Part shown: piece after piece, positions 24,391-32,423 of the stretch | Layout: each line of letters opens with the position of its first letter | Position numbering within the stretch: the stretch's first letter is position 1 | NCBI GenBank assembly: GCA_964559175.1 | Contig: CAZLGT010000006.1 | Span: 1-64,000, forward strand | Direction: 5' to 3' | DNA from: Mariniphaga sp964559175 | GTDB taxonomy: Bacteria; Bacteroidota; Bacteroidia; Bacteroidales; Prolixibacteraceae | Length of the DNA: 64,000 bases | The notes under the pieces: generated by a model | The model's input: the letters and a program-made list of their open reading frames with translations, nothing else | What the model was told of the DNA's origin: nothing | The model's database searches: none | Translations under genes and position numbers: made by a program

Positions 24391-25956
24391 ATGAAAACAA
24401 TTGGAACAAAAATCGGAATGGCATTTTTCTTTGCTTTTGCCTTATGGTTTGTAACACCAAAAGCAGGATTTGCACAACAACCCGACGGTCAGGTGCTCGA
24501 CCAAAACATCAGCATCTATGCCGAAGACGAGCCACTGTCTGACATCATTGAAAAAATCTGCAGCTATCTGAACATTGATTATTCGTACAATGCCAGCATT
24601 GTTGCCGGTAAAAAAGTGAGCCTGAACGTATCGAACAGGCCTATCAAGTATGTACTTGAAAAACTGATGAAGGACTTTTATCTGCTGTTTGAAATTGAAG
24701 ACAATATTTTGGTAGTGAGAGATTATGTGCCACTGGAGGAAAGTATGGCCTACGACAGGCACAGCAGTTTTTTCCAAAGCGAAAACCGTGGATTCCTTTT
24801 CGATAATCCACGCGATAAATCCATTACCATCAACTTCAAATCGGCCAGTAACCTCATTATTATTCCGGTTACTATCAATGAGTCTGATACACTGAATTTC
24901 ATTCTGGACACCGGAGTTCGGTTTCCCATAATTACAGAGCTTCCGTTTGTGAACAAACTGAATCTGAATTACCTGATGCCGGTTCAAATTTCCGGGCTGG
25001 GAGAGGGGTACGACCTCACTGCATACCGGTCGGCAAACAACACCCTTAAACTGGGAAACCTGACTGCATGGAACCAGGAAGTTCAGATGATTATCGACGA
25101 AAATTTCCAAATATCACACATGCTGGGGCTTCCTGTTCACGGACTCATTGGGTTTAATTTGTTTAAAGACTACGTGGTTCAAATCGACTACTCGCGCGAG
25201 CAGCTTACGCTGTACCGCCCGGAACACTACAAGTACCGCGACCGGCGCAGAGACATCATTCTGCCCCTTCACCTGGAAGGAAACAAGCCTTATGTGCGCA
25301 CCACCATTGTTACCGAAGACATGCAGGAAGTTCCGGTAAAACTGCTGGTTGACACTGGTGCTTCAGATGCGCTCTGGCTTTCCGAAAAATCGGACGAACG
25401 GATTGATATTCCGCAAAACCACATCGAGTCGTTCCTGGGAAGAGGACTTAACGGCGACCTGTTTGGCGTAAAAGGACGCATTGACGGGCTTTGGGTTGGC
25501 CCGCTGGTTTTGCCCAAACCCATTGTTTCTTTCCCAAGCTCGGAACTTATCGACCAGGTGATTTCGAGAGACGACCGAAACGGAACACTGGGGGCTGAAA
25601 TCCTCAGACGTTTTCTGGTTACTGTTGATTACCGCAACAGCCGGATGACGCTGAGACCGACGTACCGCGTCAGAGAAGACTTCAACTACAACATGAGTGG
25701 CATGGAGGTGATTAACCCAATGCCCGGGCTGCCCATTTTTACCATTACCGACATTCGCGAAAACTCGCCGGCCTATTTTGCAGGCCTGCAGGTAAACGAC
25801 CAGATACTTTCACTCAACAACAGCAACCACCAGTCGCTGGAGCTCAACGATATTAACTTGCTGCTGCAAAGCAGGGAAAACCGGAAAATAAGAGTGAAAG
25901 TTTTGCGCGACGGAGAAGAATATAAAACCTCCTTCGAGTTGAAAAAAGTATTTTAA
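24391..25956 (+). CDS. STN domain + retropepsin-like aspartic protease + PDZ protein
   Basis: 521 residues, exported: Sec signal ending at about residue 28 (KAGFAQQ). Residues 38-110 form an STN domain (DEPLSDIIEKICSYLNIDYSY, VSLNVSNRPIKYVLEKLM). Two retropepsin-like lobes follow: the first DTG at 173-175 with the closing motif GLIGFNLFKDYVVQIDY, the second DTG at 321-323 in LLVDTGASDALWL with TLGAEILRRFLVTVDY. Residues 440-520 are a PDZ domain (NSPAYFAGLQVNDQILSLN). Both catalytic Asp are present. Protease-PDZ proteins are common in Bacteroidota; the leading STN domain and the position behind sigma/FecR are not. I infer a periplasmic protease that takes part in FecR signalling. The last base of the stop codon is the first of the next ATG. 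Confidence 0.88.
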   Translation: MKTIGTKIGMAFFFAFALWFVTPKAGFAQQPDGQVLDQNISIYAEDEPLSDIIEKICSYLNIDYSYNASIVAGKKVSLNVSNRPIKYVLEKLMKDFYLLFEIEDNILVVRDYVPLEESMAYDRHSSFFQSENRGFLFDNPRDKSITINFKSASNLIIIPVTINESDTLNFILDTGVRFPIITELPFVNKLNLNYLMPVQISGLGEGYDLTAYRSANNTLKLGNLTAWNQEVQMIIDENFQISHMLGLPVHGLIGFNLFKDYVVQIDYSREQLTLYRPEHYKYRDRRRDIILPLHLEGNKPYVRTTIVTEDMQEVPVKLLVDTGASDALWLSEKSDERIDIPQNHIESFLGRGLNGDLFGVKGRIDGLWVGPLVLPKPIVSFPSSELIDQVISRDDRNGTLGAEILRRFLVTVDYRNSRMTLRPTYRVREDFNYNMSGMEVINPMPGLPIFTITDIRENSPAYFAGLQVNDQILSLNNSNHQSLELNDINLLLQSRENRKIRVKVLRDGEEYKTSFELKKVF

Positions 25957-27482
25957 TGCACCGTAAAACCCTGTGGATATGGATTACCATCCTGTTGTTC
26001 AGCCTGCATGCCGGAGGACAGCAACAGGATGGTTCTGTTTTCGAACGCCGGATTTCCATTCATGCCGAAAACCAACCATTGGCATCGGTTTTAGACCAGA
26101 TAAGCTGGCAGGCAAGGGTTTATTTTTCGTATGATGCTTCCTTAATTGAAGCAGGAAAACCTTACCACATACATGCAACCAACAAATCACTCTATTCCGT
26201 GTTGAACCAATTGTTCAATCCAAAGGAGTTTCAACTTACAGAACTTGAAAATCAAATCATTATAACTAAAAAACCAGAGACCGGAGAATTTGTTAAATAC
26301 CCCATTCCAGACAGCATTCCGGTTAAGTACTTTTTTTTGTCAGGGAAAATTATAGAAAAAAGAAGGGAAAACCCGGTCAGTTATGCTTCCGTTTCGGTGC
26401 TTCATAAGCCGGTTGGTACCATTACAAACAACGATGGAGAATTTCTGCTGAAGCTCCATCCACGCTACATTAACGACACGCTGGTCGTTTCCAGCATGGG
26501 GTATGCACGTGTTTTTATGCCTGCCAGCGAATTGCTCGATAACGACTTAATTATGCTGGAACCTATTTCCATTCGGATTCGTGAAGTGAAAGTTACTTCC
26601 ATTGCTCCGGAAAAACTGCTCGAAAACATCCGGGCCAACCTTGAAAACAATTATACTTCATACAATAAGCTGATGAATGCTTTTTACCGCGAAACAGTAA
26701 GGCAGGACGGTGAATACATCAATGTTTCGGAAGCAGTTATTGAAATTCTGAAAGCACCCTACTACAATTCGGCGAGAAACGATGTTGTAAAACTTATAAA
26801 AGGCAGGCAAAGCCCCGATGTTCAGCCGTTTAAGTGGATGAATTTTAAACTGCAGGGAGGTCCTTTCACTATTACCCAACTGGATGTGATTAAAACCATG
26901 GAATCGTTTATCGATAAAAGATATCAGCATCAGTACAATTACAAAATCAGCAGGGTGGTGTGGTACAACGAGCATCCGGTTTATGTGCTTGAATTTGAGC
27001 CGATATCAGGAGCAGATTTTCATGGTTTTGTGGGTGAGTTATTTGTTCACCGTGAAACATTTGCAATCGTTCATGGCCGGTTTGGTTTTAACCGGTCCGG
27101 TTTGAGAAAAGCTACCCCTATTCTGGTAAAACGTACTCCACCCGGGGTTAATGCAAGGCCTTCGTTTGTAGAATACCAGGTAAGTTACCAGCGTTACCAG
27201 GGAAAATGGCAACTGGCAACAGCGCAGGCTTCCATCAAATTTAAAATACGCAGCCGCCGCGAAAAAATCAATTCGGAATTTCACAGTGTTTCCGACCTTT
27301 TGATAACCGATATTCAACCTACCGAAATAAAACGGTTCGACCGCAATGAAACGTTCAGTCAGCGCGATATTTTTGTGGAAATGATTGGCAGTTACGATCC
27401 CGGGTTTTGGGAAAACTACAACATCATTAAGCCCGATGAAGACCTGCGGAATGCGGTACAAAAACTTTCTGCAGAAAAATAA
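25956..27482 (+). CDS. STN + carboxypeptidase-regulatory-like domain protein
   Basis: 508 residues, exported (signal LLFSLHAGGQ). Residues 32-107 are an STN domain (NQPLASVLDQISWQARVYFSY, SLYSVLNQLF), about 126-205 a CarboxypepD_reg-like beta sandwich (PVSYASVSVLHKPVGTITNN, LVVSSMGYARVFMP), and the C-terminal 300 residues (MNAFYRETVRQDGEYINVSEA) a domain often attached to CarboxypepD_reg in Bacteroidota, without known activity. It ends before any TonB plug or barrel, so it is not a truncated receptor. Its ATG overlaps the stop of the protease gene (TAATG), which points to translational coupling and a shared role. Confidence 0.85.
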   Translation: MHRKTLWIWITILLFSLHAGGQQQDGSVFERRISIHAENQPLASVLDQISWQARVYFSYDASLIEAGKPYHIHATNKSLYSVLNQLFNPKEFQLTELENQIIITKKPETGEFVKYPIPDSIPVKYFFLSGKIIEKRRENPVSYASVSVLHKPVGTITNNDGEFLLKLHPRYINDTLVVSSMGYARVFMPASELLDNDLIMLEPISIRIREVKVTSIAPEKLLENIRANLENNYTSYNKLMNAFYRETVRQDGEYINVSEAVIEILKAPYYNSARNDVVKLIKGRQSPDVQPFKWMNFKLQGGPFTITQLDVIKTMESFIDKRYQHQYNYKISRVVWYNEHPVYVLEFEPISGADFHGFVGELFVHRETFAIVHGRFGFNRSGLRKATPILVKRTPPGVNARPSFVEYQVSYQRYQGKWQLATAQASIKFKIRSRREKINSEFHSVSDLLITDIQPTEIKRFDRNETFSQRDIFVEMIGSYDPGFWENYNIIKPDEDLRNAVQKLSAEK

Positions 27483-27535
27483 CGATTTAAAGTCACATTG
27501 AATTTCTTTTCTAAGGAACAAAGGATAAAAGTTTG

Positions 27536-27543
27536 TAATTTTG
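27536..27543 (+). promoter_or_regulatory. Putative -7 element of rbfA
   Basis: TAATTTTG fits TAnnTTTG and is 31 bases before the rbfA ATG. It separates rbfA from the sigma/FecR operon. Confidence 0.4.
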
Positions 27544-27574
27544 GGCCAGTTTGAAACCGGAAACAACATAGGTC

Positions 27575-27919
27575 ATGGAACAATTCAGTACAAGGCAAAA
27601 CAAAATCTCACGGCTCGTTCAACGCGAAATGGCCGACATTTTACTGCAGTTTAATAAATCGAAATACCACGGAAAGCTTATTAGTGTAACCATTGTGAGA
27701 GTTACCAAAGACATGAGTATTGCCCGCATTTACCTCAGCATTTACCCGTCGAACTTTGCTGACGAAATTCTGAGCGAAATTCAGTTAAACAGTAAGTCGT
27801 TAAGGGGACAGCTGGGCCGGCGAATTGGAAAAAGTGTCCGGATTATTCCCGAACTTGAGTTTTACATCGACGACAGCCTCGATTACATCGATCACATCGA
27901 TGAATTGCTTCATCAATAG
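27575..27919 (+). CDS. rbfA: Ribosome-binding factor A
   Basis: 114-residue 30S maturation factor with the KH-like fold. Family landmarks: SRLVQREMADILLQF near the N-terminus, VTIVRVTKDMSIARIYLSIYP in the middle, and the end LEFYIDDSLDYIDHIDELL. It acts in late 16S rRNA processing and cold adaptation. It is followed after 44 bases by the LolC/E-like permease, an order often seen in Bacteroidota. Confidence 0.94.
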   Translation: MEQFSTRQNKISRLVQREMADILLQFNKSKYHGKLISVTIVRVTKDMSIARIYLSIYPSNFADEILSEIQLNSKSLRGQLGRRIGKSVRIIPELEFYIDDSLDYIDHIDELLHQ

Positions 27920-27963
27920 CTGCCAATAAAATTTGAAAATCAACGTTTATCCACAAAAAGAGA

Positions 27964-29190
27964 TTGAATTTACCACTTTTCATAGCGCGCAGGTACTTGT
28001 TTTCCAAAAAGAAACAAAACATCATCAACATTATTTCGGCTATTTCTGTTGCCGGAATCATTGTGGGAACTATGGCGCTGGTAATTGTTCTTTCGGTTTT
28101 TAACGGGTTTAACAGCCTGATAGAAACCTTTTTCAGCAATTTCGATCCCGATTTGAAAATCACAGCAACACATGGAAAAATGTTCGTCCCCGCCGATAGC
28201 CGTTTTGAAGAGATAAAAAACCTTCCGGGCGTTTTGCATTATGCCGAAGTGATTGAAGAGGTTGCCTTGCTGAAATATGGAAGCCAGCAATATCCTGCCA
28301 TTGTAAAAGGTGTGCCGGAAAACTATTCTCACTACACCAACATTGATACCCTAATCGTTGACGGAATATTCATGCTGGAAGATGAAGGAATGGAATATGC
28401 CGTTGTAGGTCAGGGTGTTGCATATAACCTGGGATTGGGTCTTTCGTTTATCGATCCCATTCGCATTTTTGTGCCTAAAAAGGGAAGACAAGCTTCGGTA
28501 AACCTGGCGCGTTCACTCAATTTCGATTATATTTTCCCATCCGGTGTGTTTGCCGTACTGGAAGAAATAGATTCCAGATACCTGATTGTACCCTATCGTT
28601 TTGCTGCCGGTTTATTTGAAAGTGAAAACAGGGTTTCGGCTGTGGAGCTTGGAATCGATTCGAACGCAAATGCAAAGAGATTGCAACGGGAAATACAGGA
28701 AATATTGGGCGAATCGTTTCAAGTGAAAAACAAATACCAGCAGCATGACCTGGTTTTCCGCACCCTGAAATCGGAAAAATGGGCCTCTTATTTCATCCTT
28801 GTGTTTATTCTCATTGTGGCTTCGTTTAATATGCTGGGCAGTCTTTCCATGCTTATTATCGATAAAAAGGAAGACCTGTTTATCCTGCGGGGTATGGGTG
28901 CCGATTCCAAACTCATCCGGAAAATATTTTTATTTGAAGGATGGCTCATTACCTTTTTCGGAGCCATTACCGGCGCCTTGCTGGGTCTATTTATTTCCTG
29001 GCTACAAATTAAATTCGAAATGGTTACCCTTCCGGGAGCCGGTTCATTTGTAATATCTGCCTATCCGGTTCAAATTGTTTTTTCAGATATTTTAATCATC
29101 ATCGGGATTGTACTGGGCGTTGGTTTCATTGCATCGTGGTATCCTGTTCGCTTTATTTCACACCGGTTTCTGATGAGTGAAAACCTGTAA
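27964..29190 (+). CDS. FtsX/LolC-E-type ABC transporter permease
   Basis: 408-residue permease with four membrane helices: one near the N-terminus (ISAISVAGIIVGTMALVIVLSVF), three in the C-terminal FtsX domain (YFILVFILIVASFNML, GWLITFFGAITGALLGLFI, ILIIIGIVLGVGFIASW), and a large periplasmic MacB-like region between. It resembles the LolC/LolE lipoprotein-release permeases. No ATPase gene is adjacent. Start is TTG at 27964: the product then begins MNLPLFIARRYLFSKKKQN, which is the family's N-terminus, and no ATG lies upstream in frame. Confidence 0.88.
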   Translation: MNLPLFIARRYLFSKKKQNIINIISAISVAGIIVGTMALVIVLSVFNGFNSLIETFFSNFDPDLKITATHGKMFVPADSRFEEIKNLPGVLHYAEVIEEVALLKYGSQQYPAIVKGVPENYSHYTNIDTLIVDGIFMLEDEGMEYAVVGQGVAYNLGLGLSFIDPIRIFVPKKGRQASVNLARSLNFDYIFPSGVFAVLEEIDSRYLIVPYRFAAGLFESENRVSAVELGIDSNANAKRLQREIQEILGESFQVKNKYQQHDLVFRTLKSEKWASYFILVFILIVASFNMLGSLSMLIIDKKEDLFILRGMGADSKLIRKIFLFEGWLITFFGAITGALLGLFISWLQIKFEMVTLPGAGSFVISAYPVQIVFSDILIIIGIVLGVGFIASWYPVRFISHRFLMSENL

Positions 29191-29289
29191 ATTCCTTTTA
29201 ATGATTTTCGTTATTCTTTGCCGCTTTTATTTGTTTTAACTTGCGTTCTGAATTTATGGATAAATATTCATCAATAAAAACAAACAAAC

Positions 29290-30318
29290 GTGAAAGCACT
29301 GGTAAAAAGCAAAGCCGAAAAAGGGATTTGGATGGAAGAAGTTCCGATGCCTAAGGTAGGTCCAAACAATGTTCTGATAAAAATAAAAAAAACAGCTATA
29401 TGCGGCACCGATTTACACATATACAAATGGGACGAATGGGCGCAGCAAACCATTAAACCACCGGTAACCATTGGGCATGAATATATGGGAACAGTTGTGG
29501 AAACAGGTTCCGAAGTTGACCGGGTGAAAGTAGGGGAGCGGGTTACTGTGGAAGGCCATATTTCATGCGGGTTTTGCAGGAATTGCCGCCGCGGAAGGCA
29601 GCATATTTGCGACAATACCATTGGCATTGGCGTTCAGCGCGACGGGGGTTTTGCCGAGTACATTTCTGTCCCTGCCAAAAACGTATTGCATGTGGATGTA
29701 AGCATACCAGACGAAATAATGGCAATTATGGATCCGCTGGGAAATGCAACCCACACAGCGCTTTCGTTTCCTTTACTTGGCGAAGATGTGCTGATTACCG
29801 GAATTGGCGGCCCCATTGGCGCAATGGCAGCAGCCATTTGCCGGTTTGCCGGCGCTCGAAATGTCATCGGCACCGATCTCAGCCCTTTTCGACGTGCTCT
29901 GGCCCGTAAAATGGGCGCTACACGCGTTGTCGATCCTACAAAGGAAAGCATCAAAGAAGCCATGCACAGGCACAACATGGTGGCCGGTTTCGATATTGGT
30001 CTGGAATGCTCGGGCTCGCCTGCCGCTTTTAACGACATGGTAAACCACATGTACAACGGCGGAAAAATAAGTCTGCTGGGAATCCTGCCACAAAAAACGC
30101 AAATTAACTGGAACAACATCATTTTCAAAGGATTAACTCTGAAAGGAATTTACGGAAGAGAGATGTACGAAACCTGGTACCACATGGAAATGATGCTCAC
30201 CTCGGGCCTCGATATTTCCCCGGTAATTACCCATCGGTTCCGGGCAGATGACTTCCAAAAAGCTTTTGATATTATGGAAGAAGGAAATTGCGGGAAGATT
30301 ATTCTTGACTGGGAGTAA
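29290..30318 (+). CDS. tdh: L-threonine 3-dehydrogenase
   Basis: 342-residue zinc-dependent medium-chain dehydrogenase that oxidises L-threonine to 2-amino-3-ketobutyrate with NAD. Catalytic zinc site ICGTDLHIYKWDEW and GHEYMG; structural zinc cysteines in CGFCRNCRRGRQHIC; Rossmann stretch ITGIGGPIGAMAAAICR. The CGTDLHIY and DEWAQQTIK context is typical of Tdh. Starts with GTG at 29290. No kbl gene is adjacent. Confidence 0.93.
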   Translation: MKALVKSKAEKGIWMEEVPMPKVGPNNVLIKIKKTAICGTDLHIYKWDEWAQQTIKPPVTIGHEYMGTVVETGSEVDRVKVGERVTVEGHISCGFCRNCRRGRQHICDNTIGIGVQRDGGFAEYISVPAKNVLHVDVSIPDEIMAIMDPLGNATHTALSFPLLGEDVLITGIGGPIGAMAAAICRFAGARNVIGTDLSPFRRALARKMGATRVVDPTKESIKEAMHRHNMVAGFDIGLECSGSPAAFNDMVNHMYNGGKISLLGILPQKTQINWNNIIFKGLTLKGIYGREMYETWYHMEMMLTSGLDISPVITHRFRADDFQKAFDIMEEGNCGKIILDWE

Positions 30319-30326
30319 ATGTTTCA

Positions 30327-30342
30327 TGTTCCACGTGGAAAA
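30327..30342. other. Degenerate parS-like site
   Basis: TGTTCCACGTGGAAAA matches TGTTCCACGTGAAACA at 14 of 16 positions and contains a perfect 12-bp palindrome TTCCACGTGGAA. It lies in the short gap between tdh and rsgA, 4.4 kb from the exact site at 34786. Binding by ParB is inference. Confidence 0.45.
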
Positions 30343-30419
30343 GAATTTAGACCAGCCGGTTATTGAATTATTTCTTCGGTATCGGTTCAAATTCCTATTT
30401 TAGCAGAAAAATTCTTGAA

Positions 30420-31370
30420 GTGAAAAAAGGTCTGGTCATAAAAACAACTGGCAGCTGGTATGTTGTAGAGGGTGAAAACGGTGAAATTTTTGAATGCAAA
30501 GTAAAAGGAAACTTCCGTATTAAAGGCATTAAAAGCACCAATCCGGTTGCAGTAGGCGACCGTGTAAGATTCACCATTCAGAGTGATTTAAAATCGACTT
30601 CCCATTTGAAAACCGGTTGGATAACAGACATTGAAGACCGGAAAAACTACATTGTGCGCCGATCGCCAAACTTGTCGAAACAATCGCATATCATTGCCGC
30701 CAATATCGATCAGGCCGTTTTGGTTGCTACCATAGCCTGGCCGGTTACCACATCCACTTTTATCGACCGCTACCTGGCATCGGCCGAAGCTTACCGCATA
30801 CCGGTATTACTGGTTTTCAACAAAACCGACCTTTACACAAAGGAAGAAACCGAAAAAATGAATGACCTGATAACCCTATATTCAAAGGTCGGCTATTCCA
30901 GCATAGCTACTTCTGCAACAAAATTTAAGGGAATTGAAGAACTTAAAAATGAATTAAAAGGGAAAACCAATGTGATAAACGGACACAGCGGGGTAGGGAA
31001 GTCCACACTCATAAACCTTATTCAACCCGGTTTAAACCTGAAAACTTCGGAAATTTCCGAAATGCACAAAACCGGCAAACATACCACAGCCTTTTCGGCC
31101 ATGTACAAACTCAATTTCGGTGGCTATATTATTGATACTCCGGGAATCAAAGGTTTCGGAATGCTGGATATGGAAGCATGGGAAATTTCGCACTATTTTC
31201 CGGAAATTTTCAAAATAGCCAAGAATTGCCAGTACAGCAACTGTTCGCATACGCACGAACCCGGATGTGCCGTAAAAGAAGCTGTGGAAGCGGGCGAGGT
31301 AGCGAAAAGCCGGTATATCAGTTATTTGGGTCTGCTGGAAGGGGAGGACAAATATCGCAAACCGCACTGA
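30420..31370 (+). CDS. rsgA: Ribosome small-subunit-dependent GTPase
   Basis: Circularly permuted GTPase of about 316 residues that checks 30S maturation. An N-terminal OB fold (GLVIKTTGSWYVV) is followed by G4 (NKTD), then P-loop GHSGVGKSTLIN, switch TTAFSAMY and G3 DTPGIKGFG. The C-terminal zinc domain has CQYSNCSHTHEPGC. GTG at 30420 is chosen because KKGLVIKTTGSWY is the usual N-terminus; a TTG at 30363 would add 19 unrelated residues. It ends exactly where the convergent mnmA stop begins, without spacer. Functionally it pairs with rbfA, 2.5 kb upstream. Confidence 0.94.
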   Translation: MKKGLVIKTTGSWYVVEGENGEIFECKVKGNFRIKGIKSTNPVAVGDRVRFTIQSDLKSTSHLKTGWITDIEDRKNYIVRRSPNLSKQSHIIAANIDQAVLVATIAWPVTTSTFIDRYLASAEAYRIPVLLVFNKTDLYTKEETEKMNDLITLYSKVGYSSIATSATKFKGIEELKNELKGKTNVINGHSGVGKSTLINLIQPGLNLKTSEISEMHKTGKHTTAFSAMYKLNFGGYIIDTPGIKGFGMLDMEAWEISHYFPEIFKIAKNCQYSNCSHTHEPGCAVKEAVEAGEVAKSRYISYLGLLEGEDKYRKPH

Positions 31371-32423
31371 TTATTCAGAATCTTCAATAAATCCTCCTCC
31401 AGAAACACGATCTCCGTCATAAAAAACTGCAGTTTGACCTTTTGCCACCATGGAAACCGGTTCTGATAATTCAACAATGACCCTATTCTCATCAAGCGGA
31501 ATAATTTTACAAAAATTCTCCTGCAACCGGTAGCGAATCTTTACAGTATAAATCTTTCCGATTACAGGTTCATGTTTGCTCACAAAATAACTGTTTTTCA
31601 CCAAAATACGAGTCCGGTACATTTCTGCAAAATCAGATAAAACCACTTCGTTTGTCTCAGCATTAATTTCAGAAACAAACAGAGGCTTATTAAAATGAAT
31701 TCCAAGGCCTCTGCGCTGCCCCACCGTGTAATTAAAAATGCCATTGTGCTTTCCCAGCACATTTCCTTTTGTGTCGGTGAAGTTGCCCATTTTTGTTATC
31801 AATCCTTTATCTTTCAGGAATTTGCGATAATTTTTCCCTTTAATGAAACAAATTCCCAGGCTCTCGTTTTTTTTGTTTAAAGTTTCAAAACCATTATCAG
31901 TGGCAATTTTTCGTACTTCACTTTTAGAATATTCACCTAACGGAAAAATAAGTTTTTGTATCGTTTTCGGCTTTAAACCCCAAAGAAAAAAAGACTGATC
32001 TTTTTCAGCATCTGTTCCTCCTGAAATATATTTAATTCCTTTATATAAAGCAATATTCGCATAATGTCCGGTAGAAATAAAATCGCAGGACAATTCTTTG
32101 GCATACTTTTCAAGATTGAAAAATTTCAGTCGCGGATTGCAGACGGCACACGGAAAAGGTGTTCGTCCGGATTTATATTCGTTCGTAAAATAGCTGATTA
32201 CCTGGGTTTTAAACTCTTCTTTCAAATCAACGGTCAGGTGTTTCATTCCCAGTTTTTTTGCCATTAACTTTGCTGAATCCAAACTGTGATGAAGTTTTGC
32301 ATCTGTGTTTTCAGAAAAAATAAAGGAAATACCAATTACTTCAAAACCGCGCTCCTGCAGAATAATTGCGGCTACCGAACTGTCAATTCCGCCACTCATT
32401 CCCAACAACACCTTCTGTTTCAT
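31371..32423 (-). CDS. mnmA: tRNA-specific 2-thiouridylase
   Basis: 350-residue ATP pyrophosphatase that thiolates U34 of Lys, Glu and Gln tRNAs. PP-loop GMSGGIDSSVAA at residues 8-19; catalytic cysteines in FPCAVCNP and LGICFIKG; C-terminal beta barrel with NYTVGQRRGLGI and GGGFI. The gene is the last of a minus-strand run, and its ATG overlaps the uvrC stop (ATGA). MnmG, encoded three genes upstream in the same run, modifies the same wobble uridine, so the operon holds two steps of one modification pathway. Confidence 0.95.
   Translation of the reverse strand: MKQKVLLGMSGGIDSSVAAIILQERGFEVIGISFIFSENTDAKLHHSLDSAKLMAKKLGMKHLTVDLKEEFKTQVISYFTNEYKSGRTPFPCAVCNPRLKFFNLEKYAKELSCDFISTGHYANIALYKGIKYISGGTDAEKDQSFFLWGLKPKTIQKLIFPLGEYSKSEVRKIATDNGFETLNKKNESLGICFIKGKNYRKFLKDKGLITKMGNFTDTKGNVLGKHNGIFNYTVGQRRGLGIHFNKPLFVSEINAETNEVVLSDFAEMYRTRILVKNSYFVSKHEPVIGKIYTVKIRYRLQENFCKIIPLDENRVIVELSEPVSMVAKGQTAVFYDGDRVSGGGFIEDSE

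Noticed and set aside
27947..27955. TTATCCACA, exact DnaA box, before the LolC/E-like gene (another in ruvB at 41743)
   Set aside because: Two isolated boxes 14 kb apart are near chance expectation; no cluster and no AT-rich unwinding element, so no oriC claimed.
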